Shown: positions 54,783 through 63,839, numbered from the stretch's first letter. The stretch is 64,000 bases of DNA from Natronomonas halophila (GCF_013391085.1 NZ_CP058334.1:2852001-2916000); one strand, 5' to 3'. Numbers and translations: made by a program. Notes: generated by a model from the letters alone, not told the origin.

Positions 54783-54829
54783 GGTATTCATGCAGAAAGC
54801 CGCGCCGTTCACGGCGCGGAGGATGTCAC
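54783..54829. repeat. Solo IS200/IS605 right-end-like sequence
   Basis: About 47 bases nearly matching the segment after tnpB at 58928-58977 (GGTATTC, CATGC, then GTTCACGGCGCGGAGGATGT). Here the hairpin is perfect: CCGCGCCG, TTCA, CGGCGCGG (54800-54819). No tnpA or tnpB accompanies it, so it is a solo end or a residual guide-RNA scaffold. Confidence 0.6.
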
Positions 54830-54852
54830 CTGTTGGTTGCTTCGGCGTACAA

Positions 54853-55137
54853 TCAGTCATCGTCCGCAGTGTACGCTCCACCACGGCGCTTGATTCGAGC
54901 AACCACGATGCGCCGTTCGTTCTGACGGAACGTCACGGCGAGACGGAACCCTCCAACACGTACTTTCTTTCGTGGACTGTTCTGGAGTGGTTCGCCGTAA
55001 TCGGGTGGGTCACGCCACGGGGAATCGACGATTTCGTCGAGTTTGTCGAGAATACGGTCTTGCTCGTGTGGGTCGAGCGCGGCGAGGTCATCCTGGGCCT
55101 TCGATGAGAGTTCCCACGTCCAGTCGCCGTCACTCAT
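54853..55137 (-). CDS. RelE/ParE family toxin
   Basis: 94 residues. The RelE fold pattern: WTWELSSKAQDDLAALDPHE, a middle LQNSPRKKVRVGGFRLAVTF, and IVVARIKRRGGAY. Such toxins cleave ribosome-bound mRNA. The gene overlaps the ribbon-helix-helix antitoxin by eight bases, in the order antitoxin-toxin. It lies just after the solo right-end-like sequence. Confidence 0.88.
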   Translation of the reverse strand: MSDGDWTWELSSKAQDDLAALDPHEQDRILDKLDEIVDSPWRDPPDYGEPLQNSPRKKVRVGGFRLAVTFRQNERRIVVARIKRRGGAYTADDD

Positions 55138-55414
55138 CGCCGTCCGTGCCGAACCGCTCGCGCGCCTCCTCGGCGCTCATGGTCCGCCCCTGGCGGACAT
55201 CCTCTTCGGCTTCGAGGAGGGCGACGAGTTCGTCGCGGTCGAACGTCGGGAACTCGATCGCGTCGCGCAGCGTGTACCGGATGAACTCGCTCCGACTGTT
55301 GAAGCCGCGTCCCTGCCACGTCTCGTCTATCTCGTCGAGAAACGACTGGGTGACCTTGAAGTTCACCGTGACGATCTCGTCGTCGCCGTTCTCTTTTGTG
55401 GTTGCTCCAGACAT
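55130..55414 (-). CDS. Ribbon-helix-helix antitoxin
   Basis: 94 residues from the ATG at 55414. The ribbon-helix-helix segment is VTVNFKVTQSFLDEIDETW ... RSEFIRYTLRDAIE, and the acidic tail (VRQGRTMSAEEARERF) would wrap the RelE toxin. Expected to repress its own operon by binding a promoter palindrome in the region above 55415. Confidence 0.85.
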   Translation of the reverse strand: MSGATTKENGDDEIVTVNFKVTQSFLDEIDETWQGRGFNSRSEFIRYTLRDAIEFPTFDRDELVALLEAEEDVRQGRTMSAEEARERFGTDGDE

Positions 55415-55657
55415 ACGCAAGAGTTACAGCCGTATTACCAAGTTTGTTTCGCTGGTAGAGACGGCTCCTGAAGGGCTCAATGTAGTGAAGACCGCTCCCG
55501 AGATCACGATTCCCGCAAGCAACAGGCCACTAGCCTTCCCGGCGACCTAATGCCAATCCATTTAGGCCCTCTCCTTAGCCCCGCTCACCAGCACGTATTG
55601 TCTGGATGGGTAGACCACGGGCGGGTAGGCAACGTGGCCCCCATTCGGGATCATTCC

Positions 55658-56419
55658 ATGTCCGAGCAAGATACTGATTCAGGAACGCGTCGGCGCACAA
55701 TCCTCAAAGTAGGTGGTGGCGCAATCGGGGGAGTCGCAATCAGCGGTGGGGCGCTCCTCTACAGCAGCCAGCCGGCCGCCGCAGCCACACAGGTCAACAC
55801 GATGGCCACAGTGGAACTCGACTCCAACCAACAGGACGTGACAGCCGTGACGATCGCTCCTGAGATCGGCTTCCAGTGGAGCGACTTCTCCGACGGCGTG
55901 AGCCACTTCCAGCTCGACGTCGAGGTCACGACCGAGGCCGGCCTCGACGAGACAGCCATGAACAACCTGCTGCCGGATGGTGAATCAATCGACGCTAGCA
56001 CCGTCAAAACGAACTGGAGTAATCAGTCGAGTAAAACCAGCGCCGTCGATGTCGTCGGGAGTAGTGAATTCATCACCGACGGCAGCAATAACAGCGATGT
56101 CTCCGACGTGACGGCCGGCAGTAATACGAGTTTCAGTGACCATGCGGGGACGGGAACGGTCAATCTCACCGAACAGGGCCTCGCCAGTAATTCGTTTTCA
56201 CCGGGCCTCTATCCGCAGAACGTCGGCGACGACGTAGCCGCCGGCGCCCGAGTGACGATCAACATCACGCTCGATGTGCGGGACGAGAGCGCTAGCAGTT
56301 CGCCGAGTGAGGCGACAATCGACTACGACACGATCGAGTACGGTGTCATCGTGGACAACCCGAGCGCCAGCGGAAGCGGAGGCGATACAACCCTGAATAG
56401 TGATGCAAGCGGCGAGTGA
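55658..56419 (+). CDS. Tat-exported protein of unknown function
   Basis: 253 residues. Twin-arginine signal GTRRRTILKVGGGAIGGV (about 8-36) with an Ala-rich cleavage region. The mature part (45-245) is a Ser/Asp/Thr-rich beta protein (EIGFQWSDFSDGVSHFQLDV) typical of haloarchaeal extracellular proteins. The region is poor in cysteine. It could be a pilin-independent surface or envelope-binding protein. No family recognised. Confidence 0.78.
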   Translation: MSEQDTDSGTRRRTILKVGGGAIGGVAISGGALLYSSQPAAAATQVNTMATVELDSNQQDVTAVTIAPEIGFQWSDFSDGVSHFQLDVEVTTEAGLDETAMNNLLPDGESIDASTVKTNWSNQSSKTSAVDVVGSSEFITDGSNNSDVSDVTAGSNTSFSDHAGTGTVNLTEQGLASNSFSPGLYPQNVGDDVAAGARVTINITLDVRDESASSSPSEATIDYDTIEYGVIVDNPSASGSGGDTTLNSDASGE

Positions 56420-56706
56420 AATCAAGCGACCTCTTCTCTACATTTCTAAAATGCTCCGATTGGAACGGTTCTGAACCCATTTCGGCGATCGATAGATAAC
56501 GTGGAGATGTATCAAATGGTGTCCTCCTCTACTCCGTAACCGACGGTCGTTCTCTCCTCGCAGCTCGATCGCTATCGGATGTCAACGAGGCACGAGGTCC
56601 ATAATCAGCCGCTTTGTTCGAAAGCTGGGGGTATTTCCGGATGACCCGGAGATGAACGCCTCCGAGCGAACTCCGATGGCTGGGTTCGACCGCCAGACCA
56701 CACTGA

Positions 56707-56726
56707 GACCGGTTCGGAAACCGGTC
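56707..56726. repeat. Perfect 8-bp hairpin
   Basis: GACCGGTT, loop CGGA, AACCGGTC. It may be a terminator-like or protein-binding palindrome; it has no visible gene partner. Confidence 0.5.
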
Positions 56727-57086
56727 GGAGCCCGGGGAGAGACAGCGTCAGGAGCAGCCCGGAGGGTGGAGCCGCCGATGCATGATTGATCGTCACGATA
56801 GCAGGGGGATACGCCCGTCGGCAGACCGACACAGCCACGATGAGGGCGTGCCACTCTCCGGAAACTACCCCGCCCGCGGCCAGTAACAACTCCGTATCAT
56901 CACCAGAGCTGCCGCGAACACCGACTAACAACCAGTAGCGTCCGGCAGCCGACCCGACAACACCCGTGCTACGCCGCTATAATTGTGATAGCTGTGTGGG
57001 TTGTGACGATACGTACACGCCTTACTCACCACCGTCTGGAGGAAATCAAATATTGGGCCTCTACTATCTTGATTCAGCGAGAGAAT

Positions 57087-57152
57087 CCCGCCCTTCCAGT
57101 GAGTGACGAGTGTTTCGACGCTCAGTCGGAACCGAGGAGCGATCAGGGCGGG
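57087..57152. repeat. Split right-end-like hairpin
   Basis: CCCGCCC (57087-57093) and GGGCGGG (57146-57152), 52 bases apart, in the same outer context (GAGAATC before, GAGTGAA after) as the tight hairpin at 45991-46008. It looks like a hairpin whose loop was enlarged by an insertion. Confidence 0.45.
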
Positions 57153-57259
57153 AGTGAATCGCGTAAGCTCTGTGCAACGAACCACTCGGTTTCTCCCTGC
57201 TGAATACCTCACGTCACAAGAATTATCTGTCTTGGGTGTCTCATATTTGCTAAGGCCAA

Positions 57260-57652
57260 ATGGAGTATCATCTGCAAACCGGGTCGCATACAGTGTACGC
57301 GCTTCAGTATCACTTCGTGACTGTCACGAAGTACCGTGCCGATATTCTCACGGATGAGCGGCTTGAGCGTGTCGCTGAAATCGCCCACGATATTGCAGAC
57401 GACTTCGAGGCCGACATCAAGAACGTGGACGGAGGAACCGACCACGTTCACATCCTGTTTCGGACCAAACCAACCACAGACCTCACGAAGTTCATCAACT
57501 CGCTCAAAGGCGTCACGTCCCGACGGATTCGGTCGGAGTTTCCCGAAGTGACACAGACGCTTGAAGATGCGTTCTGGCAACCGGGATACTTCCTCGCCAC
57601 GACCGGCCAAGTGAGCATTGACGTGCTGATGGACTACGTGGACGGCCAGTAG
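57260..57652 (+). CDS. tnpA: IS200/IS605 TnpA, HUH Y1 transposase
   Basis: 130 residues. The HUH motif is H62-V-H64 (GTDHVHILFRT) and the catalytic tyrosine is Y126 (VLMDYVDGQ). It cuts and rejoins single-stranded DNA at the element ends. Full length and without frameshifts, so the element may be mobile. Immediately followed by tnpB with one base between stop and start. Confidence 0.96.
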   Translation: MEYHLQTGSHTVYALQYHFVTVTKYRADILTDERLERVAEIAHDIADDFEADIKNVDGGTDHVHILFRTKPTTDLTKFINSLKGVTSRRIRSEFPEVTQTLEDAFWQPGYFLATTGQVSIDVLMDYVDGQ

Positions 57653-57653
57653 C

Positions 57654-58925
57654 ATGACCGCAACAACCACGAAAACTCTGGAGGCGACACTCGCCCCACC
57701 GACAGCACACAAAGAGCGGAAACTGTGTGACCTGCTCGAAACCTACCGTGAGGGACTTCACGAGGCGTTCGACGCCGGGTGTGACACGATGAGCGCAACC
57801 AGCGACGTGGTGACGCCTTACGACCTACCGTATCAGGCGAAAGCGGCCCTGTGCAGCTACGTCCCGCAACTTCACGACACCTACGACGCACAGGAGTTAG
57901 ACGACGACCATCCGGTTCGGCTCACCAACCAAGCCGCCGAGTTTGACCACTCGGCGGCGCGTGACTACGAGTTCACATGGTGGGCACCGCAACCCGGTCG
58001 CGGGACGAATTTCTGGATACCGCTTCGTATCAATCCCGAACAAGACGGTTTGTGGCACGACCTCGTACACGGTGACGCTTCGGCGGGACAACTCCGACTG
58101 CAACGCAACCGCACGTCGTGGACACTCCACGTCACCGTCGAGTTCCCGGTCGAACAACCGGAGTACGAACCGGCAGACGACGATGTAACACCAGTCGGCT
58201 TCGACATTGGCGAAGCACACCTGCTCGCGGGCTGTGCTTGCGAGCAGGGGGCTCCGACTGACCCACTACTCATCAACGGTGGTCGCGCCCGTCACCTTCG
58301 CAAAGAGATGTTCACGACGCTCAAGCGACTCCAAGAGCGTGACGCCGCACAGTGGCGGATAGACGAGCGATTTGACCACTACCAGAACGCACTCACTGAC
58401 ATCATCGAGAAGGCGTCTCGACGTGCCGTCGAGTACGCCTGTCGATTCGAGAAGCCAGTCCTCGTGCTGGAAGACCTCTCGGACATCCGCAAAGACCTCG
58501 ATTACGGCGAGTGGATGAACCGACGGCTCCACGCATGGGCGTTCGCTCGGCTTCAACAGCGCATCGAGGACAAAGCACGAGAGGCGGGGCTTCCGGTCAG
58601 ATACGTCCGACCGGAGTACACGAGCCAGACGTGTCACGAGTGCGGTCACATCGGGCACCGGAACGGTGACGAGTTCCGGTGCCAGAACGACGTGTGTTGG
58701 GTATCGGAGTACCACGCAGACATCAACGCGGCGGTCAACATCGCTGACCGCCACGACCCGTGGGGTGAGAGCCTGCCGCTGAAACCGGCGGGCGATGACA
58801 TCTCACGGGATGGGAGCGCCTGTGACAGCGCCACGACCCACCGAGAGACGAGCGAGGAACCCTCGCAGATGACTCTCTCGACTTTCCACGGGTCGGAACC
58901 CTCTGCCAGCAACAGCGAAACGTAG
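57654..58925 (+). CDS. tnpB: IS200/IS605 TnpB, RNA-guided nuclease
   Basis: 423 residues, normal size. The RuvC-like triad is D184 (VGFDIGEAHL), E273 (VLEDLSDI) and D356 (YHADINAAVN). The zinc finger is CHECG and CQNDVC just before the last aspartate. TnpB uses a guide RNA made from its own 3' end to cut DNA and keep the element in place. All catalytic residues are present, so it is probably active. The C-terminal tail after the RuvC domain is about 55 residues. Confidence 0.96.
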   Translation: MTATTTKTLEATLAPPTAHKERKLCDLLETYREGLHEAFDAGCDTMSATSDVVTPYDLPYQAKAALCSYVPQLHDTYDAQELDDDHPVRLTNQAAEFDHSAARDYEFTWWAPQPGRGTNFWIPLRINPEQDGLWHDLVHGDASAGQLRLQRNRTSWTLHVTVEFPVEQPEYEPADDDVTPVGFDIGEAHLLAGCACEQGAPTDPLLINGGRARHLRKEMFTTLKRLQERDAAQWRIDERFDHYQNALTDIIEKASRRAVEYACRFEKPVLVLEDLSDIRKDLDYGEWMNRRLHAWAFARLQQRIEDKAREAGLPVRYVRPEYTSQTCHECGHIGHRNGDEFRCQNDVCWVSEYHADINAAVNIADRHDPWGESLPLKPAGDDISRDGSACDSATTHRETSEEPSQMTLSTFHGSEPSASNSET

Positions 58926-58927
58926 CT

Positions 58928-58977
58928 GGTATTCCCATGCCGGGAAGCCGCGACGTTCACGGCGCGGAGGATGTCAC
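58928..58977 (+). ncRNA. Probable 3' part of the TnpB omega RNA / right end
   Basis: The block after the tnpB stop contains a near-hairpin (GCCGCGACG, TTCA, CGGCGCGG) and GGAGGATGTCAC. It closely matches the solo copy at 54783-54829. The position, at the 3' end of tnpB, is where known omega RNAs end; the RNA itself is inferred. Confidence 0.5.
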
Positions 58978-59872
58978 GCTGAGGGTAGGAGGGAGTGCAG
59001 TTCGTTTTCAGCGGGTAGCAGGCAGATGTCCGCAGAGGCTGGTATGTTCGAAATCCGAGAGGCGCGACGTTGTGTAACGACCGATAGAATCGAGACCATC
59101 CATCAGTCGCTCTCGACTGCGGATCAGGATTAACAATCGCGCTGAACGGTCGGTATCCTAGTCTGAAACGGTTCGGAGGGGAACGAGGCCCTGTACGATG
59201 GGAGGAAAACACCTCTTCTGAGGGCGCTTGTCACCCGCGATTGCAAATCCCGAAACCGCAGGACAGGAACCGATTGTTCTCCTTTACTGGACTCTCTTCG
59301 CGCACCCAAACGCTGCGAACAATCTCAGATATCTGTATTCCCGAAACGCCACTATTTCGGCATCTAAACGACCTCTATCGCCGCCTTTCGCATCGATACT
59401 CGCCCTCATATTGACGGCCGAAACAACCGATGTACAATCCAAAAACCGCATGCCAGCAACCGATTGTTGAAATATTTCTCTAAATACCCCCAGTATCCAG
59501 ACCTATTGTTCCTCTCCTAATGAGAAATCAGCCCATAGAGATGTTCTTCCGACCAATGAGTTCGATTGTTACAGCACCGCCTCCGTAACAGCACCACAGC
59601 ACCCACACATATTCGCGGGGCTGAACGCCGCTTGTTTTGCCATTTAATCTGCGCTAATTCCCGGAACACGCTGTTCAATATTTCTCATCCGCTAACTGAA
59701 GATTGTATATCGCTCCATCTCGCTGGACCTGAAACGGGGGTTGGGCCGGGTGGTGGATGAACGATAAAATCCGTGTAGAGTTTGACGGCGTGAAGGCCCT
59801 TTGATTAAACTGGTCTCCTCTTGCCGGGAGGACGACGGGAATCCCTCCGAGACGGAATCCGGTCAGAGACCA
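58978..59872. other. AT-richer non-coding tract with direct repeats
   Basis: About 890 bases between the insertion sequence and the primase gene, clearly lower in GC than elsewhere (59230-59720 especially). It contains direct repeats at 59253/59443 and the 10-base copies at 59471/59677. No frame in it looks coding. A replication origin of a former plasmid is one possibility. Confidence 0.6.
59253..59686. repeat. Cluster of short direct repeats
   Basis: A 26-base unit starting AAACCGCA and ending AACCGATTGTT occurs at 59253-59278 and 59443-59468 (23 of 26 bases equal). AATATTTCTC occurs at 59471-59480 and 59677-59686. CGATTGTT recurs at 59563-59570. The repeats are in the same direction, as iterons would be. 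Confidence 0.6.
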
Positions 59873-61012
59873 CTATCGCCAGCTGAAGAGTGACCCTTCG
59901 GAGTCGCGTTCGTCTTCCAGTTCCGCTTCGAGGGCCTTTCGACGGGAGCGCTCCTTCTCCAGTTCGGCCTCCAGTTTCGCTTTCTCTTCGAGCACCTCAC
60001 GAAGCCGTTGTTCGAGCTCCTCGATGCGCTCGACTCGCTCCCGTTCGCCGGAACCGAGAGTGGACGGCTCCGTTGCCAGTGGCTCTGCCCGTGTCGACGA
60101 TATTGTCGAGTCGCCTACGGGTTCGTAGAACTCGCTAGTGCCGGCGATCACCCGCTCGATCGTTTTCTCGCCGTACGTACTCCCGTCCGCGAAGTGCTGT
60201 TCGTCCCACTTCTCACGCATCAGCCCTGAGTCCCGAAACAGTCGGTCGATCTGTCGGGCATCGCCGCCGGTCCAGAACGCCAGCAGCGAGCACAGCGCCA
60301 TATCGGCTTCCGAGTGGCTCTCGTAGCCGCTGGTGTTCCCGCGGTAGAGTGCTTCGAACTTGTCGCCGTTTGCGGCGTTCTTCGCTTTCCGGAGGAGTTC
60401 CTCGTCGTCGATCCCCCCATGTGTCTGGCCGTTTCTGGCGGCCTGGTCGGACGCTGACGTTCCTTGGTCGTCGGGTGCGAGGTACTCGTCATATACAGTC
60501 ACAAGCGCGTCTTCGCGTTTCTTGATCGCTGTAGGCGTCCCGTCGACGTGGTCGGCGGTCACGGTGAAGAAGCGCGCCGTCTCGTAGAGTTCTAGGTCGC
60601 CCTTCCGATTGTGGCCCTCCGGAAGCGACCCAGTCACGAGGACGTGATAGCCGGTTCCCGAGGGACTGACCTCAGTGAAGGAATCAAGCGTCTCGATGAC
60701 GTCCTTGGCCCACTCGTCCGGATGGCCAGTCTCGGGGTCCCGGCAGTCGTCGAGATCGACGCCGACGATGGGGTCTGCCTCTGTGAACACGAAGCCGAGG
60801 CCGTCCTCCTGCCCGAACTGTACTTGCTCGCGAGCTGTCCCGAACGCGGCCCATGTTTCGGGGTCGGTCGTGGACGCGAACTCGCCACTACTGGGATCGA
60901 TCGGGACCTTTGTCGTCTTCCCATCGCGTTCTTCAGCACGCCAGCAGAGCCACTGGTCGTACTCCAGGAGTGTCTCCGGAATCGCGTCTCTCGTCGGTGG
61001 AGCTGAGGACAC
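59873..61012 (-). CDS. Primase-polymerase (AEP, phage NrS-1 type) with coiled-coil tail
   Basis: 379 residues. The AEP catalytic residues are visible: D86-L-D88 (VGVDLDDCRD), the SPSGTGYH motif ending at H123, and RFFTVT (147-152). A PriCT-like helical region (about 200-290) and a basic/acidic coiled coil (about 310-370, LEQRLREVLEEKAKLEAEL) follow. It would make primers for replication of an element. The SF3 helicase domain usually fused in NrS-1 polymerases is absent, as is any separate helicase here. Confidence 0.82.
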   Translation of the reverse strand: MSSAPPTRDAIPETLLEYDQWLCWRAEERDGKTTKVPIDPSSGEFASTTDPETWAAFGTAREQVQFGQEDGLGFVFTEADPIVGVDLDDCRDPETGHPDEWAKDVIETLDSFTEVSPSGTGYHVLVTGSLPEGHNRKGDLELYETARFFTVTADHVDGTPTAIKKREDALVTVYDEYLAPDDQGTSASDQAARNGQTHGGIDDEELLRKAKNAANGDKFEALYRGNTSGYESHSEADMALCSLLAFWTGGDARQIDRLFRDSGLMREKWDEQHFADGSTYGEKTIERVIAGTSEFYEPVGDSTISSTRAEPLATEPSTLGSGERERVERIEELEQRLREVLEEKAKLEAELEKERSRRKALEAELEDERDSEGSLFSWR

Positions 61013-61243
61013 GACTATAGATTGCTAGATGTCCAGTCAAAATAAAATAATTCCCGTCGAGCGACTGGCGCTATACGCGGAACCATAGAACCCCTACCGA
61101 AACGGAGACGCGGATCTCGGGCTCTGAACACGATTCCGGGATAACCGTCCAACGCCTCCCGGTGAGAATCGACGGCGCCCGGACACTGGAGGGCTTCATG
61201 CCGCCGGTATCAATGAGCGCGTCTGGAGGCTAGATAGCCGTCG

Positions 61244-62131
61244 TTAGACCAGCGTTTTGAGGCCCTCTTCAAGCTCGATTTCGGGTTCGTAGCCGAGTCG
61301 GTCACGGGCCTTGTCGATGTCCGCTCGACTGTGGTCGATATCGCCTTCTCGAGGGTCGGTGTGGACGATCTTCGAGTCGCTGCCGACGGCGTTACGGATC
61401 AGTTCCGCGAGTTCGCGAATCGTGATGGAGTCGCCGGTGCCGACGTTGTATGCTTCGCCGACGGCATCGGTTTCCGCGGCCAGCAGGTTCGCTTGGACCA
61501 CGTCTTCGATGTGAACGAAATCCCGGGTCTGGGTGCCATCGCCGTGGACGGTTATCGGGTCACCGTTGCGTGCCTGCTCGAAGAAGACCTTGATAACGCC
61601 GTAGTCGCCGCCGGTCTGGTCCGGCCCATAGACGTTGAAATAGCGGAGGGCGACCGTCTCCAGCCCGTAGAGGTCGTGGTACCGTCGGGTGTAGTGGTCA
61701 GTGGCCAGTTTGTCGATGCCGTACGGCGAGGTCGGTTCCAGCGAATGTGCTTCGGAGACGGGGATTTCTTCGGGGTGGCCATAGATCGCAGCGCTGGAGG
61801 CGGCCACGACCCGTGCATCGTGTCGTCGGGCGGCTTCGAGGACGTTTAGCGTGCCCGTCGCGTTCGTCGCGTGGCTTGCTTTCGGGTGATCGATTGATTC
61901 GGCCACGCTGACCAGCGCCGCCTCGTGGAAGACGACGTCCGTGTCGGCGACGGCGTCGGCAACCGTCTCCTCGTTTCGGATATCCCCCTGGATGACTTCA
62001 ACCTTGATTGGGGCCTCTCCGGTCGGTGCCGCATCGAGAATCGCCACGTCGTTCGTCTCGTGGAGTGCGTCGACGAGATGGCTGCCGATAAATCCCGCCC
62101 CGCCCGTCACCAACACGCGTTCTCCGTCCAT
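61244..62131 (-). CDS. NAD-dependent sugar-nucleotide epimerase/dehydratase
   Basis: 295 residues from the ATG at 62131. GAGFIGSHL is the NAD-binding loop; the catalytic Y-x3-K is in SPYGIDKLA; SSAAIYG and RYFNVYGPDQTGG are typical of GalE-like UDP-glucose/galactose epimerases. It probably makes sugar donors for N-glycosylation of surface proteins, given the nearby nucleotidyltransferase. Substrate unproven. Confidence 0.93.
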   Translation of the reverse strand: MDGERVLVTGGAGFIGSHLVDALHETNDVAILDAAPTGEAPIKVEVIQGDIRNEETVADAVADTDVVFHEAALVSVAESIDHPKASHATNATGTLNVLEAARRHDARVVAASSAAIYGHPEEIPVSEAHSLEPTSPYGIDKLATDHYTRRYHDLYGLETVALRYFNVYGPDQTGGDYGVIKVFFEQARNGDPITVHGDGTQTRDFVHIEDVVQANLLAAETDAVGEAYNVGTGDSITIRELAELIRNAVGSDSKIVHTDPREGDIDHSRADIDKARDRLGYEPEIELEEGLKTLV

Positions 62132-62252
62132 GGTGGATGCTTTCAGGAGGGCACCAAGAGGGTTGTGAACCAACGCCGGTAACCAGTCTCCGGGTGGTTG
62201 ATTCTGCCGTAGTCGAACTTATTATAGGACTGCTGTAATTCTGAACGATCGT

Positions 62253-62690
62253 ATGGGGTGGGTACGGAACGCCGAGGAGAACGCCGGTGGGAGCGGACAG
62301 TCCCCGGTTCGAGTCAGACGTGGGGTCAAAGCGTTGGTAACCAGCGGTTCAGCGGTGTTGCTCGTCAAAGAGCGACACAACGACGGGACCCACTTTTGGA
62401 CCGTGCCAGGCGGCGGCGTTCGGTCCGGCGAATCGCACCTGCAGGCGCTTCGCCGCGAGCTGCGCGAGGAACTCGATTGTGAGGTACGTATCGGCGATAC
62501 AGCTGGCGCGGTTTGGTACGCACATCGCTCTGAGGCAGCGTTGGTCTCGAGGTATACGGTCATGGACTGTGATATTGTCTCGCGGCCATCGCCGACCCTC
62601 AGAGAGGGCGTCTCCGAGTACCGCTGGGCAGATCCTGGGTCGCTTCCACCGCGGACGCTTCCACAACTCCGCCAATTCTTATGTGATTAA
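62253..62690 (+). CDS. Nudix hydrolase
   Basis: 145 residues. Nudix box G-x5-E-x7-REL-x-EEL (GGVRSGE, SHLQALR, RELREELD) is intact. The first Nudix strand is RRGVKALVTSGSAVLLVKER. It cleaves nucleoside diphosphate-linked compounds; possible substrates include nucleotide sugars because of its neighbours, but this is inference. Convergent with the next gene. Confidence 0.92.
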   Translation: MGWVRNAEENAGGSGQSPVRVRRGVKALVTSGSAVLLVKERHNDGTHFWTVPGGGVRSGESHLQALRRELREELDCEVRIGDTAGAVWYAHRSEAALVSRYTVMDCDIVSRPSPTLREGVSEYRWADPGSLPPRTLPQLRQFLCD

Positions 62691-62702
62691 AAAGAGCCGC
62701 GG

Positions 62703-63460
62703 TTAGTCGTCTGTCTCGCTGGGGGCTGCCTCAGAGCGAGGCTCTTCGAGGCCGTCGGAGAGACGGCGTTCGGCTTCCTCTTGATCTTCGGGATAGCCGA
62801 CGTCGATCCGCCAGCCCTCCAGCCCAATCGCGTCGATCGTGCGGCCGGACTGAATGAGGAGGTTAATCGCATCAGAGAGTTCGTACTCGCCACGGTCCGA
62901 CGGCTGGACGAGATGACAGGCATGGAAGATTGCTGGCGAGAACGTGTAGAAGCCGTCATCACGAGATTGGACGGCGGATCGTCGGGCTTTTCGACGACGT
63001 CCGTGATTTCGCCGTAGTCGTTCGTGTCACAAACACCGTAGCGGGAGGCCTCCTCCCTCGGCACCTCCTCGACGAGGAACGCAGCATCGGTCCGGTTCTC
63101 TTGCTGACGTTTCACGACGTCGGCGAGGTTGGCCTCGAAGATGTTGTCCCCGAGGATGAGCATGAAGTCGTCGTCAACGTGGTCTTCGACTGTCAGCAGG
63201 GCGTGGGCAAGCCCCTGCTGTTCTCGCTGGTGGGTGTAGGTGATCGGGACACCCTCGTATTCGTCGCCGTAGTGGTCGATAATCTTCTCCTTGAGATAGC
63301 CAACGACGACGACGAGTTCGTCGGCTCCGAGTTCGAGGAGTTGGTCAAAACAGTGAGTGAGAAGCGGCTTGTCGTTGACTTCGACCATCCCTTTCGGTTT
63401 GTCGTCCGTGAGTGGCCGGAGACGAGTCCCCTTCCCCGCAGCGAGTACGACCGCTTTCAT
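62703..63460 (-). pseudogene. Sugar-1-phosphate nucleotidyltransferase with a frameshift
   Basis: N-terminal two thirds read MKAVVLAAGKGTRLRPLTDD (start 63460), with the signature and catalytic region of AglF/RfbA-like enzymes. After residue ~165 (NLVMT) the frame is lost: the minus strand reads ATGACGGCTTC where ATGACGGGCTTC would restore GFYTFSPAIFHACHLVQ and a normal C-terminus ending at the stop 62703-62705. One G is missing at about 62953-62954. Without it the length would be about 252 residues, as in Haloferax AglF. Real mutation or sequencing error is not distinguishable. Confidence 0.85.
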
Positions 63461-63596
63461 TGTAGTACCACTTTCGAGTGAACGAAGTCCGTTAAGCGTT
63501 TCGAGACATACGGGTCGAAAGCACTGGGGGCATCGACCAGTATCGTCAAACGATTTAGGGTGAAGTTTAGAAGGAAATGATTGCATAGTAAGAGAT

Positions 63597-63839
63597 ATGT
63601 CCGAATTCCCGCGGGAGATTGATTTACAGCGGACTCCGGATTTTCTCTTCGAGACCGGCAGTATTCTGTCGTTGGTCTGCAGCGTTCTGTTTATCGTAGC
63701 TTTACTATCGACAGCTGCACTTACGTACTTCACCAGCGGGTTCCCGACGATCGGTGTCCTCGCATCGGCAACGTTCGGGCTGTTGGCGTTCCTTGGAGTT
63801 GGACTGCTGTACTGGAGTTCGAAACTCGCCGAGGTCTAA
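63597..63839 (+). CDS. Two-span small membrane protein
   Basis: 80 residues, MSEFPREIDLQRTPDFLFET followed by two hydrophobic spans (about 23-48 and 52-73). It follows a 137-base AT-rich gap and is divergent from the nucleotidyltransferase. No function is known. The sequence after 63840 shows no clear gene in the window. Confidence 0.65.
   Translation: MSEFPREIDLQRTPDFLFETGSILSLVCSVLFIVALLSTAALTYFTSGFPTIGVLASATFGLLAFLGVGLLYWSSKLAEV

Larger units (their letters stand above)
56420..57206. other. Gene-free tract before the insertion sequence
   Basis: About 790 bases without a convincing gene. It has a perfect hairpin at 56707-56726 and a right-end-like hairpin at 57087-57152. Frames on the minus strand around 56605-56931 are not gene-like (low acidic content, many serines and arginines). 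Confidence 0.55.
57207..58977 (+). mobile_element. IS200/IS605 family insertion sequence (tnpA + tnpB)
   Basis: Both genes are intact and adjacent in the same direction. The left boundary is an estimate (between 57150 and 57250); the right boundary is taken as the end of the conserved GGATGTCAC block, 52 bases after the tnpB stop. Such elements have no inverted ends or target duplications; they move as single strands through subterminal hairpins, one of which is visible at the right (58943-58968). Confidence 0.75.

Noticed and set aside
56605-56931. A 108-codon minus-strand frame in the gap before the insertion sequence
   Set aside because: It is not acidic, has Ser/Arg/Pro bias typical of non-coding GC-rich DNA, and no promoter or family similarity is seen.
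59228-59470. An 80-codon plus-strand frame in the AT-richer tract
   Set aside because: It spans both copies of the direct repeat, and its composition is unlike haloarchaeal proteins (few acids, many Ala/Asn/Thr).
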